Of a stretch of 64,000 bases of DNA, positions 53,433 through 63,048 are shown one piece after another; the stretch's first letter is position 1, and the number at the start of each line of letters is the position of its first letter. Source of the DNA: Pseudomonas sediminis (lineage in GTDB: Bacteria; Pseudomonadota; Gammaproteobacteria; Pseudomonadales; Pseudomonadaceae); NCBI RefSeq assembly GCF_039555755.1, contig NZ_CP154631.1, positions 3,410,001-3,474,000 of the forward strand. Reading direction: 5' to 3'. The notes below the pieces were generated by a model. It was not told where the DNA came from and ran no database searches. It saw only the letters and a program-made list of their open reading frames with translations. The position numbers and the translations under genes were made by a program.

Positions 53433-54866
53433 TCAGCGCAGCATCTGCTCGACCAGGCGTTTTTCTTCGGAAAGCTCGCGTTGACGGGCATCGATGCGCG
53501 AAGCCAGCTGGAAGTTGTTGCTGGCGCGGCGCTTGGCGAAATCCAGCTGTTCGATAGCCTGGTTGTAATCGCCGACCAGGGCGAAGAACTCTGCGCGTGC
53601 CTGGTGCAGGCCGATGGTGTTACCGCTCAGGCCACGCACCTCGGCGACCTGGTACCAGACGTCCGGGTCCTTGGCGCGAGTCTTGAGCAGATTGTCCAGC
53701 GCACGCTCGGCATCGGGAATGCGCCGCTGCTTGAGAAGCAGGTCGACACGGGCCTGTTGCAACGGGTAATTGCTCGGGTAGAGGGCGAACATGCGCTCCT
53801 GACGACGCTCGGCAGCGTCCAGCCGGTTGGACGCCATATCCAGCTCGATCTGCGCCAGGTTGTAGGTGATGTCGTCCGGGCTTTTGCTGAGCAGCGGCGC
53901 CAGGGTTTCAACGGCTTCAGCGAGCTGACCGGTTTTCATCTGCGCCAGGACCAGGCCGTAGCGCGCGGCATCGATGCGCGGGTTCTCGTCGAGCATGGCG
54001 CGAAAGCGCTTGGCAGCAACGCCCGGCGTCTCTTCATAGGTCAGCTGTACGCGGGCGCGCATCAACTGGTAGCGCAGGCTGTCTTCGCGGCCCGTGGCGG
54101 GGTACTGCTCGGCGCGGTTGCGGGTATCGGCGATACGCGATTCCGACACCGGGTGAGTCAGCAGGAATTCCGGCGGCTTGGCGTCGTAACGGTACTGACG
54201 CATAAGCCGTTCGAACATCAGCGGCATGGCGCGTGGGTCGTAACCGGCCTTTTCCAGGTTGACCAGGCCGATGCGGTCGGCCTCCTGTTCGTTCTGCCGG
54301 GAGAAGCGCCGTTGTTCCTGAATGGCGGCGGCCTGGGTCGACATGATGGTGGCGATACCCGCATCACCGGCACCTGCCGCAGCGGCGACGATACCGGCAA
54401 GCATGGCGGCCATCAGTGGCAACTGCATGCGTTGCTGCGCTTCGACGCCACGAGCGAAGTGGCGCTGCGACAAGTGCGCCAATTCGTGGGCCATGACCGA
54501 GGCGTACTCTGCTTCGGTCTGGGCATAGAGGAACAGGCCACCGTTGACCCCGACGATCCCGCCGGGGGCGGCGAAGGCGTTGAGCTGCGGGCTGTTGAGC
54601 AATACGAACTCCAGGCGACGGTCCTGCAGCTGACTGGTTTCCGACAGGCGATAGACGCTGGACTCGACGAAATCCTTGAGTTGCGGGTCGTCCAGTTGCG
54701 AAACCTGACCACGCAGCAGGCCGAGCCAGGCACGGCCGAGCTGGTGTTCTTGCTGGGGCGAGACGATCGAGGAGCTGGCGTCGCCTAGCGACGGCAGATC
54801 ACTGGCACCCGTATGGGCGGCGAACAGGCAGGCCAGCGTCAGCAGGGTGGGGCGCAGAAAAGTCAT
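53433..54866 (-). CDS. BepA-like periplasmic M48 metalloprotease with TPRs
   Basis: A 477-residue exported zinc protease: signal peptide (MTFLRPTLLTLACLFAAHTGA), M48 catalytic domain with VMAHELAHLSQRH (HExxH near residue 121) and the third ligand in EQEADRIG, a loop typical of BepA/YfgC, then TPR units (about 290-470). The family promotes assembly or degradation of outer-membrane proteins such as LptD with the BAM complex. Start ATG 54866 gives the signal peptide; the frame is open upstream only across the divergent tusA-like gene. It resembles PA1005 of PAO1 in memory. Confidence 0.93.
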   Translation of the reverse strand: MTFLRPTLLTLACLFAAHTGASDLPSLGDASSSIVSPQQEHQLGRAWLGLLRGQVSQLDDPQLKDFVESSVYRLSETSQLQDRRLEFVLLNSPQLNAFAAPGGIVGVNGGLFLYAQTEAEYASVMAHELAHLSQRHFARGVEAQQRMQLPLMAAMLAGIVAAAAGAGDAGIATIMSTQAAAIQEQRRFSRQNEQEADRIGLVNLEKAGYDPRAMPLMFERLMRQYRYDAKPPEFLLTHPVSESRIADTRNRAEQYPATGREDSLRYQLMRARVQLTYEETPGVAAKRFRAMLDENPRIDAARYGLVLAQMKTGQLAEAVETLAPLLSKSPDDITYNLAQIELDMASNRLDAAERRQERMFALYPSNYPLQQARVDLLLKQRRIPDAERALDNLLKTRAKDPDVWYQVAEVRGLSGNTIGLHQARAEFFALVGDYNQAIEQLDFAKRRASNNFQLASRIDARQRELSEEKRLVEQMLR

Positions 54867-54971
54867 GCACTCAGGGCTCTCGGGAGGCAAAGGCGTTACT
54901 GTAGCCGGCCAGATACCGCGCTGGCCAGGGTTGCGGCGGCTTGGGTATCCTAGCCGACCTATCAGGAGTAG

Positions 54972-55214
54972 ATGATGACAGACGTACCGGCCTTCGATGC
55001 CGAACTCGACGCCTGCGGGCTGAACTGCCCGCTGCCTTTGCTCAAAGCCAAGCTCGAGCTCAATCGCCTGGCCAGTGGCGCCGTGCTCAAGGTCAGCGCC
55101 ACCGATGCCGGCTCGCAGCGCGACTTTCGCGCGTTCGCCAGTCTCGCCGGGCATGCGCTGCTGCATGAAGAGGTCGACGCGGGTATTTATCGTTACTGGT
55201 TGCGTAAGGCCTGA
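54972..55214 (+). CDS. TusA-family sulfurtransferase
   Basis: An 80-residue sulfur carrier with the family opening DACGLNCPLPLLKAK (active Cys in CPLP near residue 20) and a second half VSATDAGSQRDFRAFASLAGHALLHEE. TusA-type proteins pass persulfide sulfur to tRNA thiolation, molybdenum cofactor or other pathways; as I recall, the PAO1 homologue PA1006 is linked to molybdenum and biofilm traits. Two adjacent ATGs (54972 and 54975) follow AGGAG; spacing favours the second, giving 79 residues. Confidence 0.93.
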   Translation: MMTDVPAFDAELDACGLNCPLPLLKAKLELNRLASGAVLKVSATDAGSQRDFRAFASLAGHALLHEEVDAGIYRYWLRKA

Positions 55215-55280
55215 GCCACGCCCCGTGATGCAGGCTAAAAAGAGAGCGAGCGCGCCTCTTTGGCAGATTAAGGATTGTTG

Positions 55281-56345
55281 ATGGTCAAGGTTATTCGCGA
55301 CTGGCTGCACCGCTACTTCTCCGATGAACAGGCTGTAGTGCTGGCCGTGTTGCTGGTGCTGGGTTTTGCGGTGGTGCTGACACTGGGCGGGATGCTCGCC
55401 CCGGTGCTGACCGGCCTGGTGCTGGCTTTTCTCATGCAGGGGCTGGTCAACGGCCTGGAGCGTCTCAAGGTGCCGCAGGTGCTGGCAGTCTGGCTGGTGT
55501 TCGCCTTGTTCTTGGGTGGGCTAGCGGTATTTATGCTGGTGTTGATGCCGCTGCTCTGGCAGCAACTGAGCACCCTGTTCAACGAGCTGCCGCGCATGGC
55601 CGCTGAATGGCAGTCGGTATTCCTGCTGCTGCCGGAACGCTACCCGAACCTGATCACCGATGCCCAGATCGTGCAGCTGATCGACAGCATGCGCGGCGAA
55701 GCCGGCAAATTCGGCCAGTGGGCGCTGTCATTCTCCCTGTCCAGCCTGCCGATGCTGGTCAGCGTGATGATCTATCTGGTGCTGGTGCCGATCCTGGTGT
55801 TCTTCTTCCTCAAGGACCGCGAGCAGATCAGCCAGTGGTTCCGCAGCTACCTGCCACGCGAGCGTGCACTGATCACGCAGGTGGCGCAGGAGATGAACCA
55901 GCAGATCGCCAATTACATCCGTGGCAAGTTCATCGAGATCATCATTTGCGGGGTGGTCACCTACATCGCCTTCGCTTACCTGGGCCTCAACTATGCCGCA
56001 CTGCTGGCTTTGCTGGTGGGGCTGTCGGTCGTGGTGCCTTATATCGGCGCGGTGGTGGTGACCGTGCCGGTGGCGTTGATCGGTCTGTTCCAGTGGGGCT
56101 GGAGCGATCAGTTCCTCTACCTGATGGTGGTATACGGCATCATCCAGGCGCTCGACGGCAACGTCTTGGTGCCGCTGCTGTTCTCCGAGGCGGTCAACCT
56201 GCATCCGGTGGCGATCATCTGCGCGGTACTGCTGTTTGGCGGGCTGTGGGGCTTCTGGGGCGTGTTCTTCGCCATTCCGCTGGCCACCCTGTTCAAGGCT
56301 GTGATCAACGCCTGGCCGCGTACCGAGCCGGTGTCCGCCGAATAA
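55281..56345 (+). CDS. AI-2E (PerM-like) family membrane protein
   Basis: A 354-residue inner-membrane protein with about eight helices: two early pairs (about 20-65), one at 75-95, a cytoplasmic or periplasmic loop, then a cluster (about 150-345) including VVTYIAFAYLGLNYAALLALLVGLSVVVPYIGAVVV and the family PxxxxxxVNLHPVAIICAVL. AI-2E proteins are proposed exporters; some act as Na+/H+ antiporters. Real substrate is not known here. Start ATG 55281 after AAGGA. Confidence 0.92.
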   Translation: MVKVIRDWLHRYFSDEQAVVLAVLLVLGFAVVLTLGGMLAPVLTGLVLAFLMQGLVNGLERLKVPQVLAVWLVFALFLGGLAVFMLVLMPLLWQQLSTLFNELPRMAAEWQSVFLLLPERYPNLITDAQIVQLIDSMRGEAGKFGQWALSFSLSSLPMLVSVMIYLVLVPILVFFFLKDREQISQWFRSYLPRERALITQVAQEMNQQIANYIRGKFIEIIICGVVTYIAFAYLGLNYAALLALLVGLSVVVPYIGAVVVTVPVALIGLFQWGWSDQFLYLMVVYGIIQALDGNVLVPLLFSEAVNLHPVAIICAVLLFGGLWGFWGVFFAIPLATLFKAVINAWPRTEPVSAE

Positions 56346-56389
56346 GGCTTCGATGGCAAAGGCCAGGCTTGGGTTCCGGCGCGGCTTTT

Positions 56390-56465
56390 CGTAGGAGCCC
56401 CGCCCCGGGGCGAAGCTTTCAATGGCGCGCCGCCCATGTTCGCGGCGGGGCGCCGCTCCTACACA
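56390..56465. repeat. REP element (GTAGGAGC...GCTCCTAC type)
   Basis: GTAGGAGCCCCGCCCCGGGGCG and the facing CGGCGGGGCGCCGCTCCTAC form a long imperfect inverted pair of the same TGTAGGAGC family as at 36278, downstream of the PerM-like gene. Confidence 0.82.
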
Positions 56466-56526
56466 GGTTCTGCAACGATGCCTGGTAGCTTGGGTTTGCT
56501 CAGCTCAAACCAGGCTACCTCCCAAC

Positions 56527-56568
56527 AAAAACGCCGCGACGGCCATTGGCCGTCGCGGCGTTTTATTT
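56527..56568. terminator. Bidirectional terminator between perM-like gene and bcp
   Basis: A perfect 15-base stem ACGCCGCGACGGCC / GGCCGTCGCGGCGT with loop ATT, flanked by A on the left and T on the right, works for both converging genes. Confidence 0.93.
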
Positions 56569-56581
56569 GCAGGGCAGGGGC

Positions 56582-57055
56582 TCAGCCTTTGTTCAGGGCT
56601 TCGGCTGCTGCCAGCACCTTGTCGACATGGCCGGCGACCTTGAGGTTGCGCCACTCTTCACGCAGCACGCCGTCCTTGTCGATCAGGAAGGTGCTGCGCA
56701 CGATGCCCATGTATTCCTTGCCGTAGTTCTTCTTCAGCTGGTACACGCCGAACTGGTCGCACAGCTGATGTTCTTCGTCGCTGATCAGCTCGAAAGGGAA
56801 CGCCTGCTTGCTCTTGAAGCTTTCGTGCTTCTTCAGGCTGTCCATCGACACGCCGAAGATCAGCGTGTTGGCCGCCTTGAACTGCTCGAAGCGAGCACTG
56901 AAGTCCATCCCCTCGGTGGTGCAGCCCGGGGTCGCGTCCTTCGGGTAGAAATACAGCACGACCTGCTGGCCCTTGAGGTCGGACAGCTTGACCTGCTGGC
57001 CACTGGTGGCCTCGGCCTGGAAGTCGGCAACGGCTTTGTCGAGTTCAACGGGCAT
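56582..57055 (-). CDS. bcp: Peroxiredoxin, Bcp/PrxQ type
   Basis: A 157-residue thiol peroxidase that reduces peroxides in the cytoplasm. The peroxidatic Cys is in PKDATPGCTTEGMDF near residue 45. The resolving Cys five residues later, present in E. coli Bcp, is absent; another Cys occurs in HQLCDQFG, so recycling may be one-Cys or use that residue. Start ATG 57055 follows AAGGAG. It forms an operon with gcvR just upstream (22 bases). Confidence 0.94.
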   Translation of the reverse strand: MPVELDKAVADFQAEATSGQQVKLSDLKGQQVVLYFYPKDATPGCTTEGMDFSARFEQFKAANTLIFGVSMDSLKKHESFKSKQAFPFELISDEEHQLCDQFGVYQLKKNYGKEYMGIVRSTFLIDKDGVLREEWRNLKVAGHVDKVLAAAEALNKG

Positions 57056-57077
57056 GGAAACTCCTTGCATGCGGCTA

Positions 57078-57635
57078 TCAGGGATTTTGCGGGCGCCAGG
57101 GTTCGATCAAGGCATCAAGATTCAGCGCATCGGCGAAATCCAGGAACTGGTCGCGCAGCCAGCTGATCTGCGTGCCGGCCGGCAGCGTCACGGTCAGGGT
57201 GGCGTTGAGCATGGTGCCGCCGGTCTGCGGCGCCTGGTAGGTGTCGCAGGTCAGGGCTTCCAGCTCGACGCGGTGGTCGATGAAGAACTGGCACAGCTCG
57301 TTGAGAATGTCCGGGCGGTACACGGCGCTGACATAGGCCACATAAGGCAGCGCCTGCGGGCGCACCTCGGCGGCGGCGCTGCGCGCCAGGTCCACGCTGA
57401 AATCATGCTTCTTGGCCAGCAGCGGCAGGCTCGACTCCAGGCGCGCCAGTGCATCCCAGCTACCGGACACCTGCAGCACCAGGGCGCTGAATTCACCGTG
57501 ACGGCTCAGGCGAGTGCTGATAACCGCGCAACGGTTCTCATGGCTGGTGCGGCTGAGCAGATTGGTCAGGGCCATGGCATCGCGGCCGAGAGCGCTGATG
57601 ACGAGGAATTGTTCGCGAACGGGGGGGGTGGACAT
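57078..57635 (-). CDS. gcvR: GcvR-like ACT-domain regulator
   Basis: A 185-residue cytoplasmic protein with two ACT domains (about 10-85 and 95-175): FLVISALGRDAMALTNLLSRTSHENRCAVISTRLSRHGEFSALVLQV, then YVAYVSAVYRPDILNELCQFFIDHRVELEALTCDTYQA. E. coli GcvR senses glycine and blocks GcvA at the glycine-cleavage operon. Transcribed with bcp and divergent from dapA. No gcvA lies in the window, so its partner is elsewhere. Confidence 0.9.
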   Translation of the reverse strand: MSTPPVREQFLVISALGRDAMALTNLLSRTSHENRCAVISTRLSRHGEFSALVLQVSGSWDALARLESSLPLLAKKHDFSVDLARSAAAEVRPQALPYVAYVSAVYRPDILNELCQFFIDHRVELEALTCDTYQAPQTGGTMLNATLTVTLPAGTQISWLRDQFLDFADALNLDALIEPWRPQNP

Positions 57636-57882
57636 GCAGCCTTCCTAAAGCGATGAGCGGTCCGCGCGTGAGAAGCCGCAGACCAAAGACAGCAGGTTAG
57701 CGAAAAGCACCGCCGAGGGGAATGGCGAAGCCTTGTGCATCGGACGACGGCCTGCGCCGATAGCCGGTCGCGGAAAAACGCAGGTCGTGTGCAAACGACC
57801 TGATAAGCCCTTGTCCGTTGCTTGTGCCGGATTGGTGGCACCAGTACCATTACGGCTCAAATTTTCCGGCAGGAGCGGTTGC

Positions 57883-58761
57883 ATGATTGCGGGCAGTATG
57901 GTGGCACTGGTCACGCCCATGGATGCGCAGGGTGGTCTGGATTGGGAGGCCCTGAGCAAATTGGTGGATTTCCACCTGCAAGAGGGCACCAATGCCATCG
58001 TCGCGGTCGGTACCACCGGTGAGTCCGCCACGCTGGAAGTGCCCGAGCACATCGAAGTGATCAAACGTGTGGTCAGGCAGGTTGCCGGTCGGATCCCGGT
58101 GATCGCCGGCACCGGTGGCAACTCCACCCGTGAATCGGTCGAGCTGACCCGTGCCGCTCAGGAAGTCGGCGCCGACGCCGCCCTGCTGGTCACCCCGTAC
58201 TACAACAAGCCGACCCAGGAAGGCCTGTACCTGCATTTCCGCCACATCGCCGAAGCCGTCTCGATCCCGCAGATTCTCTACAACGTGCCGGGCCGTACCG
58301 TGTGTGACATGCTGCCGGAGACCGTCGAGCGCCTGTCGAAAATCGACAACATCATCGGCATCAAGGAAGCCACCGGCGACCTGCAGCGCGCCCAGGACGT
58401 GCTGGATCGTGTCAGCAAGGATTTCCTCGTCTACTCCGGTGACGACGCCACCGCTGTCGAGCTGATGTTGCTGGGTGGCAAGGGCAACATCTCCGTCACC
58501 GCCAACGTTGCGCCGCGTGCCATGAGCGACTTGTGCGCCGCCGCCATGCGTGGCGAGGCTGCCATCGCCCGTGCCATCAACGACCGTCTGATGCCGCTGC
58601 ACAAGGCACTGTTCCTCGAATCCAACCCGATTCCGGTGAAATGGGCGCTGCACGAAATGGGCCTGATGGGCGACGGTATTCGTCTGCCGCTGACCTGGCT
58701 CAGCCCGCGCTGTCACGAACCGCTGCGCCAGGCCATGCGCCAGTGCGGTGTATTGGCTTAA
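57883..58761 (+). CDS. dapA: 4-hydroxy-tetrahydrodipicolinate synthase
   Basis: Condenses pyruvate with aspartate semialdehyde, the first committed step to diaminopimelate and lysine. The 292-residue TIM barrel has [21 protein letters not shown] near residue 44, [14 protein letters not shown] near 107, the Tyr in YNVPGRT near 133 and the Schiff-base Lys in [10 protein letters not shown] near 161. Start ATG 57883 follows CAGGAG. The frame is open upstream without signal. bamC follows by 16 bases, the usual dapA-bamC operon. Confidence 0.97.
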   Translation: MIAGSMVALVTPMDAQGGLDWEALSKLVDFHLQEGTNAIVAVGTTGESATLEVPEHIEVIKRVVRQVAGRIPVIAGTGGNSTRESVELTRAAQEVGADAALLVTPYYNKPTQEGLYLHFRHIAEAVSIPQILYNVPGRTVCDMLPETVERLSKIDNIIGIKEATGDLQRAQDVLDRVSKDFLVYSGDDATAVELMLLGGKGNISVTANVAPRAMSDLCAAAMRGEAAIARAINDRLMPLHKALFLESNPIPVKWALHEMGLMGDGIRLPLTWLSPRCHEPLRQAMRQCGVLA

Positions 58762-58777
58762 CTCAAGGATTCTACGC

Positions 58778-59902
58778 ATGAAGCGACTGGCCGGATTTTC
58801 CGCCCTTGCTCTGATCGTCTCCAGCACCAGCGGTTGTGGCTGGCTCTGGGGTGAAAATGGCTACTTCCGTGATCGCGGCAGCGACTACCTGGAAGCGCGC
58901 CAGACTGCACCGATGCAACTGCCGGCCGATGTCCAGGCCAAGCGCCTCGACCCGCTGCTGCCGGTGCCCGCTCAGATTGCCAGCACCACCGCTACCCCCG
59001 CTGAATTCGAAGTGCCGCGCCCGCAAGGCCTGCAGGTACGTGCTGATGAACGTGAATTCACCCTGCAGCGCAGCGGCGATTCGCGGTGGGTCGTGGCCCA
59101 GCGCGTGCCGGCCGAAGTCTGGCCGCTGGCGCGTCAGTTCTTCGAAGATAACGGCTTCCGCATCGCCAGCGAGCGCCCGCAGGTCGGTGAGTTCACCACC
59201 GCCTGGCAGCGTTTCGATGATCTCTCCGCAAGCATGACGCGCAGCCTCAGCAGCCGCGTAACCGGCGTTGCGGCGGATGCCGAAACCCGCGTGCGCGTGC
59301 GCATCGAGCCGGGCGTGCAGCGCAACACCAGTGAAGTCTTCGTCAGCAGCGCCGAGCGTCCTGCCGGCAGCACCGCCGATGTCGATTTCGCCGCCCGTAG
59401 CAGCAACGCCAGCAGCCTCGAAGCTGCACTGCTCGACGAAATGCTGGTGAGCATGGCGCGTGGCGTGGAGCAGGGCGGCTCGGTGTCGCTGCTCGCAGCA
59501 CGCGACTACGACGCGCCCAGCCGCGTCAGCCTGAGCGAAGACGGCAACGGCAACCCGGTGCTCAACCTCGGCGCCGATTTCGACCGCGCCTGGTCCGGCG
59601 TCGGCCGTTCGCTGGAGCTCGGCAACGTGCGCGTCGACGACCTCAACCGCAGCCTTGGCCTGTACTACATCAACATGGCCGAAGGCGCTCAGATTAACGA
59701 AGAGAAGCCAGGCTTCTTCGGTCGCCTGTTCGGCAGTGCGCCGAGCAAGGAAGAGATCGAAGCCCGCGCCGAGCGCTATCAGGTGCGCCTGACCCCGGTT
59801 GGCGATGGCGTCCAGGTCACCGTGGAAAAAGACCTCAACACCATTGCCCCGGCCGACGTATCGCGCCGCGTGCTGAGCCTGATCCAGGATAATCTCGGCT
59901 GA
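58778..59902 (+). CDS. bamC: Outer-membrane assembly lipoprotein BamC
   Basis: Lipoprotein of the BAM complex that inserts beta-barrel proteins into the outer membrane. The 374-residue protein has a lipoprotein signal with STSGC at residues 15-19, a disordered N-terminal stretch ([24 protein letters not shown], which binds BamD in E. coli) and two helix-grip domains (about 95-210 and 265-374). ATG 58778 follows AAGGA. Terminator 59961-59994 ends the dapA-bamC unit. Confidence 0.93.
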   Translation: MKRLAGFSALALIVSSTSGCGWLWGENGYFRDRGSDYLEARQTAPMQLPADVQAKRLDPLLPVPAQIASTTATPAEFEVPRPQGLQVRADEREFTLQRSGDSRWVVAQRVPAEVWPLARQFFEDNGFRIASERPQVGEFTTAWQRFDDLSASMTRSLSSRVTGVAADAETRVRVRIEPGVQRNTSEVFVSSAERPAGSTADVDFAARSSNASSLEAALLDEMLVSMARGVEQGGSVSLLAARDYDAPSRVSLSEDGNGNPVLNLGADFDRAWSGVGRSLELGNVRVDDLNRSLGLYYINMAEGAQINEEKPGFFGRLFGSAPSKEEIEARAERYQVRLTPVGDGVQVTVEKDLNTIAPADVSRRVLSLIQDNLG

Positions 59903-59960
59903 CCGGCGCCAGCAGGCCGTTGAAAAGCGGCCTGCAGCGCGCCCCAGCCGTTAAGCGATG

Positions 59961-59994
59961 GGCGAAACCCGCAAAGGTTTCGCCTGTTTTGTTT
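59961..59994 (+). terminator. Terminator after bamC, just before purC
   Basis: GGCGAAACC pairs with GGTTTCGCC across a six-base loop, then TGTTTTGTTT. A second stem (GCAGGCCG / CGGCCTGC, about 59912-59937) precedes it. Only 21 bases separate the T run from purC ATG, so the purC transcript must either start inside this region or read through. Confidence 0.85.
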
Positions 59995-60015
59995 GCCAGA
60001 AACGGAAATGCCGAC

Positions 60016-60885
60016 ATGAGCACACCCACCACCCTGAGCCTGAAGAAGATCTACTCGGGCAAGGTCCGCGACCTCTACGAAATCGACGACAAGCGCATGC
60101 TGATGGTGGCCACCGATCGTCTGTCGGCATTCGACGTCATCCTCGAACAACCGATTCCGGAGAAGGGCAAGATCCTCACCGCCATCTCCAACTTCTGGTT
60201 CGACAAGCTTGCTGGCGTGGTGCCCAACCACTTTACCGGTGACAAGGTCGAGGACGTCGTCTCCGCCGCCGAGCTACCACTGGTCGAAGGCCGTGCGGTG
60301 GTTGCCAAGCGCCTCAAGCCGGTCGCCGTGGAAGCCATCGTGCGCGGCTACATCGTCGGCTCCGGCTGGAAGGAATACCAGAAGAGCGGCACCGTCTGCG
60401 GCATTGCCTTGCCGGCAGGCCTGAAGGAAGCGGCCAAACTGCCGCAACCGATCTTCACTCCCTCGACCAAGGCCGCCGTGGGCGATCATGACGAGAACAT
60501 CAGCTTCGAGCAGTGCGAAGCCATCATCGGCGCCGAACTGGCTGCCCAGGTGCGCGATACGGCGATCAAGCTTTACACCACGGCTGTCGAGTACGCCGCT
60601 ACCCGCGGCATCATCATCGCCGACACCAAGTTCGAATTCGGCCTGGACGAAGACGGCACCCTGACCTTGATGGATGAAGTGCTGACCCCGGACTCCAGCC
60701 GCTTCTGGCCGGCCGACAGCTACGCCGAAGGCAGCAACCCGCCGAGTTTCGACAAGCAGTTCGTGCGTGACTGGCTGGAATCCACTGGCTGGAACAAGCA
60801 AGCCCCAGCGCCAGCTGTACCGGCAGACGTGGCGCAGAAAACCGCCGACAAGTACCGTGAAGCGCTGACGCGTTTGACTGAATAA
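60016..60885 (+). CDS. purC: SAICAR synthetase, long (ADE1-like) form
   Basis: Joins CAIR and aspartate to SAICAR in purine synthesis. The 289-residue protein has [35 protein letters not shown] near residues 13-48, [23 protein letters not shown] near 97 and [33 protein letters not shown] near 196. This is the long yeast-ADE1/Burkholderia-like form, not the 236-residue form that I recall at this spot in P. aeruginosa. It follows bamC; the small metallo-hydrolase gene I recall between them in PAO1 is missing. Confidence 0.94.
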   Translation: MSTPTTLSLKKIYSGKVRDLYEIDDKRMLMVATDRLSAFDVILEQPIPEKGKILTAISNFWFDKLAGVVPNHFTGDKVEDVVSAAELPLVEGRAVVAKRLKPVAVEAIVRGYIVGSGWKEYQKSGTVCGIALPAGLKEAAKLPQPIFTPSTKAAVGDHDENISFEQCEAIIGAELAAQVRDTAIKLYTTAVEYAATRGIIIADTKFEFGLDEDGTLTLMDEVLTPDSSRFWPADSYAEGSNPPSFDKQFVRDWLESTGWNKQAPAPAVPADVAQKTADKYREALTRLTE

Positions 60886-60908
60886 GCCATAGCGTCGACA
60901 AGTATGGG

Positions 60909-60945
60909 AACGCCGCACCCCCCAACGGGACGTGCGGCGTTTTTG
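60909..60945 (+). terminator. Terminator of purC
   Basis: AACGCCGCAC pairs with GTGCGGCGTT across thirteen bases and runs into five T. Confidence 0.9.
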
Positions 60946-61036
60946 TGTGTCTCTCTTGAGGGGATATACAAAGTATGTTCGTCTACCTCACCTATCGAAG
61001 GTGAGGCCTGCATCACGCTCTCAGTATTCGACGCTC

Positions 61037-61278
61037 TCAGGTCTTAGCAATGACCTCTGGCTCTGCGTCTTCAGGTTCGTTGTAAGTTATCGCAGGAGTC
61101 GGGGTTGGAACCGAATAGTAGTAGCCCTGAAATGCCTTGCATCCGTGGTGTTTAAGAAATCTAAGCTGTTCAGCAGTTTCCACGCCCTCACCCACCACCC
61201 TCATACGCATCGCTTTACCCAGTGCCAAAATGGCCATCACTATTGCTGAGTCGTCTTCATTCTGGGGGACTTCGCTAA
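61037..61278 (-). pseudogene. C-terminal fragment of an EAL-domain (c-di-GMP phosphodiesterase) protein
   Basis: About 80 residues of the end of an EAL domain: SEVPQNEDDSAIVMAILALGKAMRMRVVGEGVETAEQLRFLKHHGCKAFQGYYYS, i.e. the last two EAL motifs (the VVGEGVET Glu and the GCKAFQGYYYS segment), followed by a short tail. The coding stops at the IS edge near 61278 and the rest of the gene is not on the other side of the IS. It has lost its EAL and DDFG motifs and cannot be active. Confidence 0.87.
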
Positions 61279-62458
61279 GGATGGTCTGAAATAGGTAGCC
61301 ATTTCTGGCCGACTTCGATCACTACCGATTTCAAAAGAGGCATCTGATCAAAAAATGGTCAGATCGCCCGTCTATTTCGCTATTTCTGACCTGCGCAGGC
61401 CATTTCCCACATTACGGGCGCACCTCTGCTGTGCTCTCCAATAAATATCGGCGTGCCATCCAAAGGTTCGACAGTGCGAACAACGTCATCATCTGTGCGG
61501 CGCTCTTCGCCAAACCTCGAAATCGCACCTTGGTGTAACCAAACTGGCGTTTGATCACGCGAAACGGGTGCTCGACCTTCGAACGTGTCTGCGCTTTGGC
61601 TTTCTCGATACTGCGGTATGCCTTGTACAGTGCGCTTTTCTTGCCGTGCTTTTCGTACGTGCTGCGCCGAGCCGCGATCTGCCAGATGACCTTGCGCCCC
61701 TCATGCTCCTCGCGCTTCTCTACGCCCCTATAACCGGCGTCAGCAGCCACCATGTTCTCTTCGCCATGCAGCAGAGCAGCTTGTCCACCTGGGTGACGTC
61801 CGCAACATTGGCGGCTGTGACATGAACGTGATGTACCAACCCCGACTCCACATCGACCCCGATATGCGCCTTGGCACCGAGGTAGTACTGGTTGCCTTTC
61901 TTGGTCTGGTGCATTTCGGGATCGCGTTTGCCTTGTTCTTGGTCGAACTGGGTGCATGAATCAGCGTGGCATCGACGATGGTGCCTTGACGCAATGACAG
62001 GCCACGGTCGCCCAGATAGCCGTTGATGACGCCGAGAATGCCGACAGCCAAGTCGTTCTTCTCCAGCAGGCGACGGAAATTGAGGATGGTCGTTTCGTCC
62101 GGGATGCGCTCCAGGTTCAAGCCCGCGAACTGGCGCAGGATGGTCGTCTCATACAGCGCTTCCTCCATCGCCGGATCGCTGTAGCCGAACCAGTTCTGCA
62201 TCAGATGCACACGTAGTATGGCCATCAACGGATAGGCTGGACGACCACCTTCCCCCTTGGGATAGTGCGGCTCGATCAATGCCTCCAATCCCTTCCAAGG
62301 TACGACCTGATCCATCTCGATCAGGAACAATTCTCTGCGGGTCTGCTTGCGTTTGCCGGCGTATTCGGCGTCCGCGAAGGTCATCTGCTTCATTGGCATA
62401 TCCGGAGTGGTGAGGCTGCTTATTTCAACAAATACTGGAAGTTAAATTCAGAGTTTCC
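61279..62458 (-). mobile_element. IS5-family insertion sequence (about 1.18 kb, decayed)
   Basis: The element is bounded by imperfect inverted ends, GGATGGTCTGAA at 61279 and GGAAACTCTGAA (minus strand) at 62458, about 10 of 16 positions matching. The flanking YTAR-type tetranucleotides are CTAA on the left and CTAG on the right, not an identical duplication. It carries one broken transposase gene. Size, ends and target type fit the IS5 family. End positions are my best reading, good to a few bases. Confidence 0.75.
61412..62399 (-). pseudogene. IS5-family transposase, two frameshifts
   Basis: Read across frames it is a full-length IS5 transposase of about 325 residues: MTFADAEYAGKRKQTRRELFLIEMDQVVPWKGLE, IPDETTILNFRRLLE, IVDATLIHAPSSTKNK (first Asp), then RDPEMHQTKKGNQYYLGAKAHIGVD, then NMVAADAGYRGVEKREEH and EHPFRVIKRQFGYTKVRFRGLAKSAAQ. 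The first shift is a one-base loss in a short G run near 61943 and the second a five-base gain near 61773. Two unrelated lesions argue for decay rather than programmed frameshifting. Confidence 0.9.
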
Positions 62459-63000
62459 CTAGACATCCCTTTATCTGCGCTTGGCCAACTCCCACTCCGT
62501 GAGCGCTGCTTGCTGCTTCACAATCTTCTGTTCTTCAGCCGTGTTGTGCTGAGTCGGGCGCGAACGACGCTGGCATTGATGATCTGCCCTGCGCTTGCTT
62601 TGAAGCCATTGGGCTGCAGTTGGCTCTGTACTTCATCAAGAATCAGATGCTCGACTTTGGCCTGAACGAGCCGCTCACGGGGAATCCAGATCGTACTGCG
62701 ATCCGGCACGCTTGCAGTATTCTTTAGCCCGGTAAAGTGCTGAAAGCTCATGCGGTCAAGTAGCTGGAGCTCCATCTGTTCGTCGGACAGGTTGAACGGC
62801 TGCTACAAGACCAGCAGGTGCGTCATGAGCTCTGTTGGGTGCGGAGGCCCACCACCCTTAGCGCGACTCGGATGAGGAACCCTGCGGTCGATCTCCTCGG
62901 CCATGAGGCGGAAGTCGACAGGTTTGTTCAGCAGGATAAGCGGATCGCCCAAACTGTCGACTTTCGCTTCACGTTCCTGGTCGGCAAATAGGCTTAGCAT
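62459..63000 (-). pseudogene. Second IS5-family transposase, N-terminal part, nonsense and frameshift
   Basis: From ATG 63000: FADQEREAKVDSLGDPLILLNKPVDF and PTELMTHLLVL, then an in-frame TAG where the family has Gln (about 62803), continuing in the same frame as QPFNLSDEQMELQLLDRMSFQHFTGLKNTASVPDRSTIW and GQIINASVVRAR, then a frameshift, a TAA in place of a Gln codon and an end at the edge of the other IS. The DDE C-terminal half is gone. It is a different IS5-family subgroup from its neighbour. Confidence 0.85.
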
Positions 63001-63024
63001 GGGCTGGCTGTCCTGGGGTTCGGG

Positions 63025-63048
63025 GCTCAGATTTTAATGGGAACAGCC
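63025..63048. repeat. Terminal end of the older IS5-family element
   Basis: On the minus strand GGCTGTTCCCATTAAAATCT begins at 63048 and leads to the transposase start at 63000, the layout of an IS5-family left end. The bases beyond 63048 belong to the IS630 remnant, so this marks the junction. Confidence 0.6.

Noticed and set aside
61412-62399. Programmed frameshifting in the IS5-family transposase
   Set aside because: Two lesions of different type (minus one and plus five bases) without slippery heptamers point to decay.
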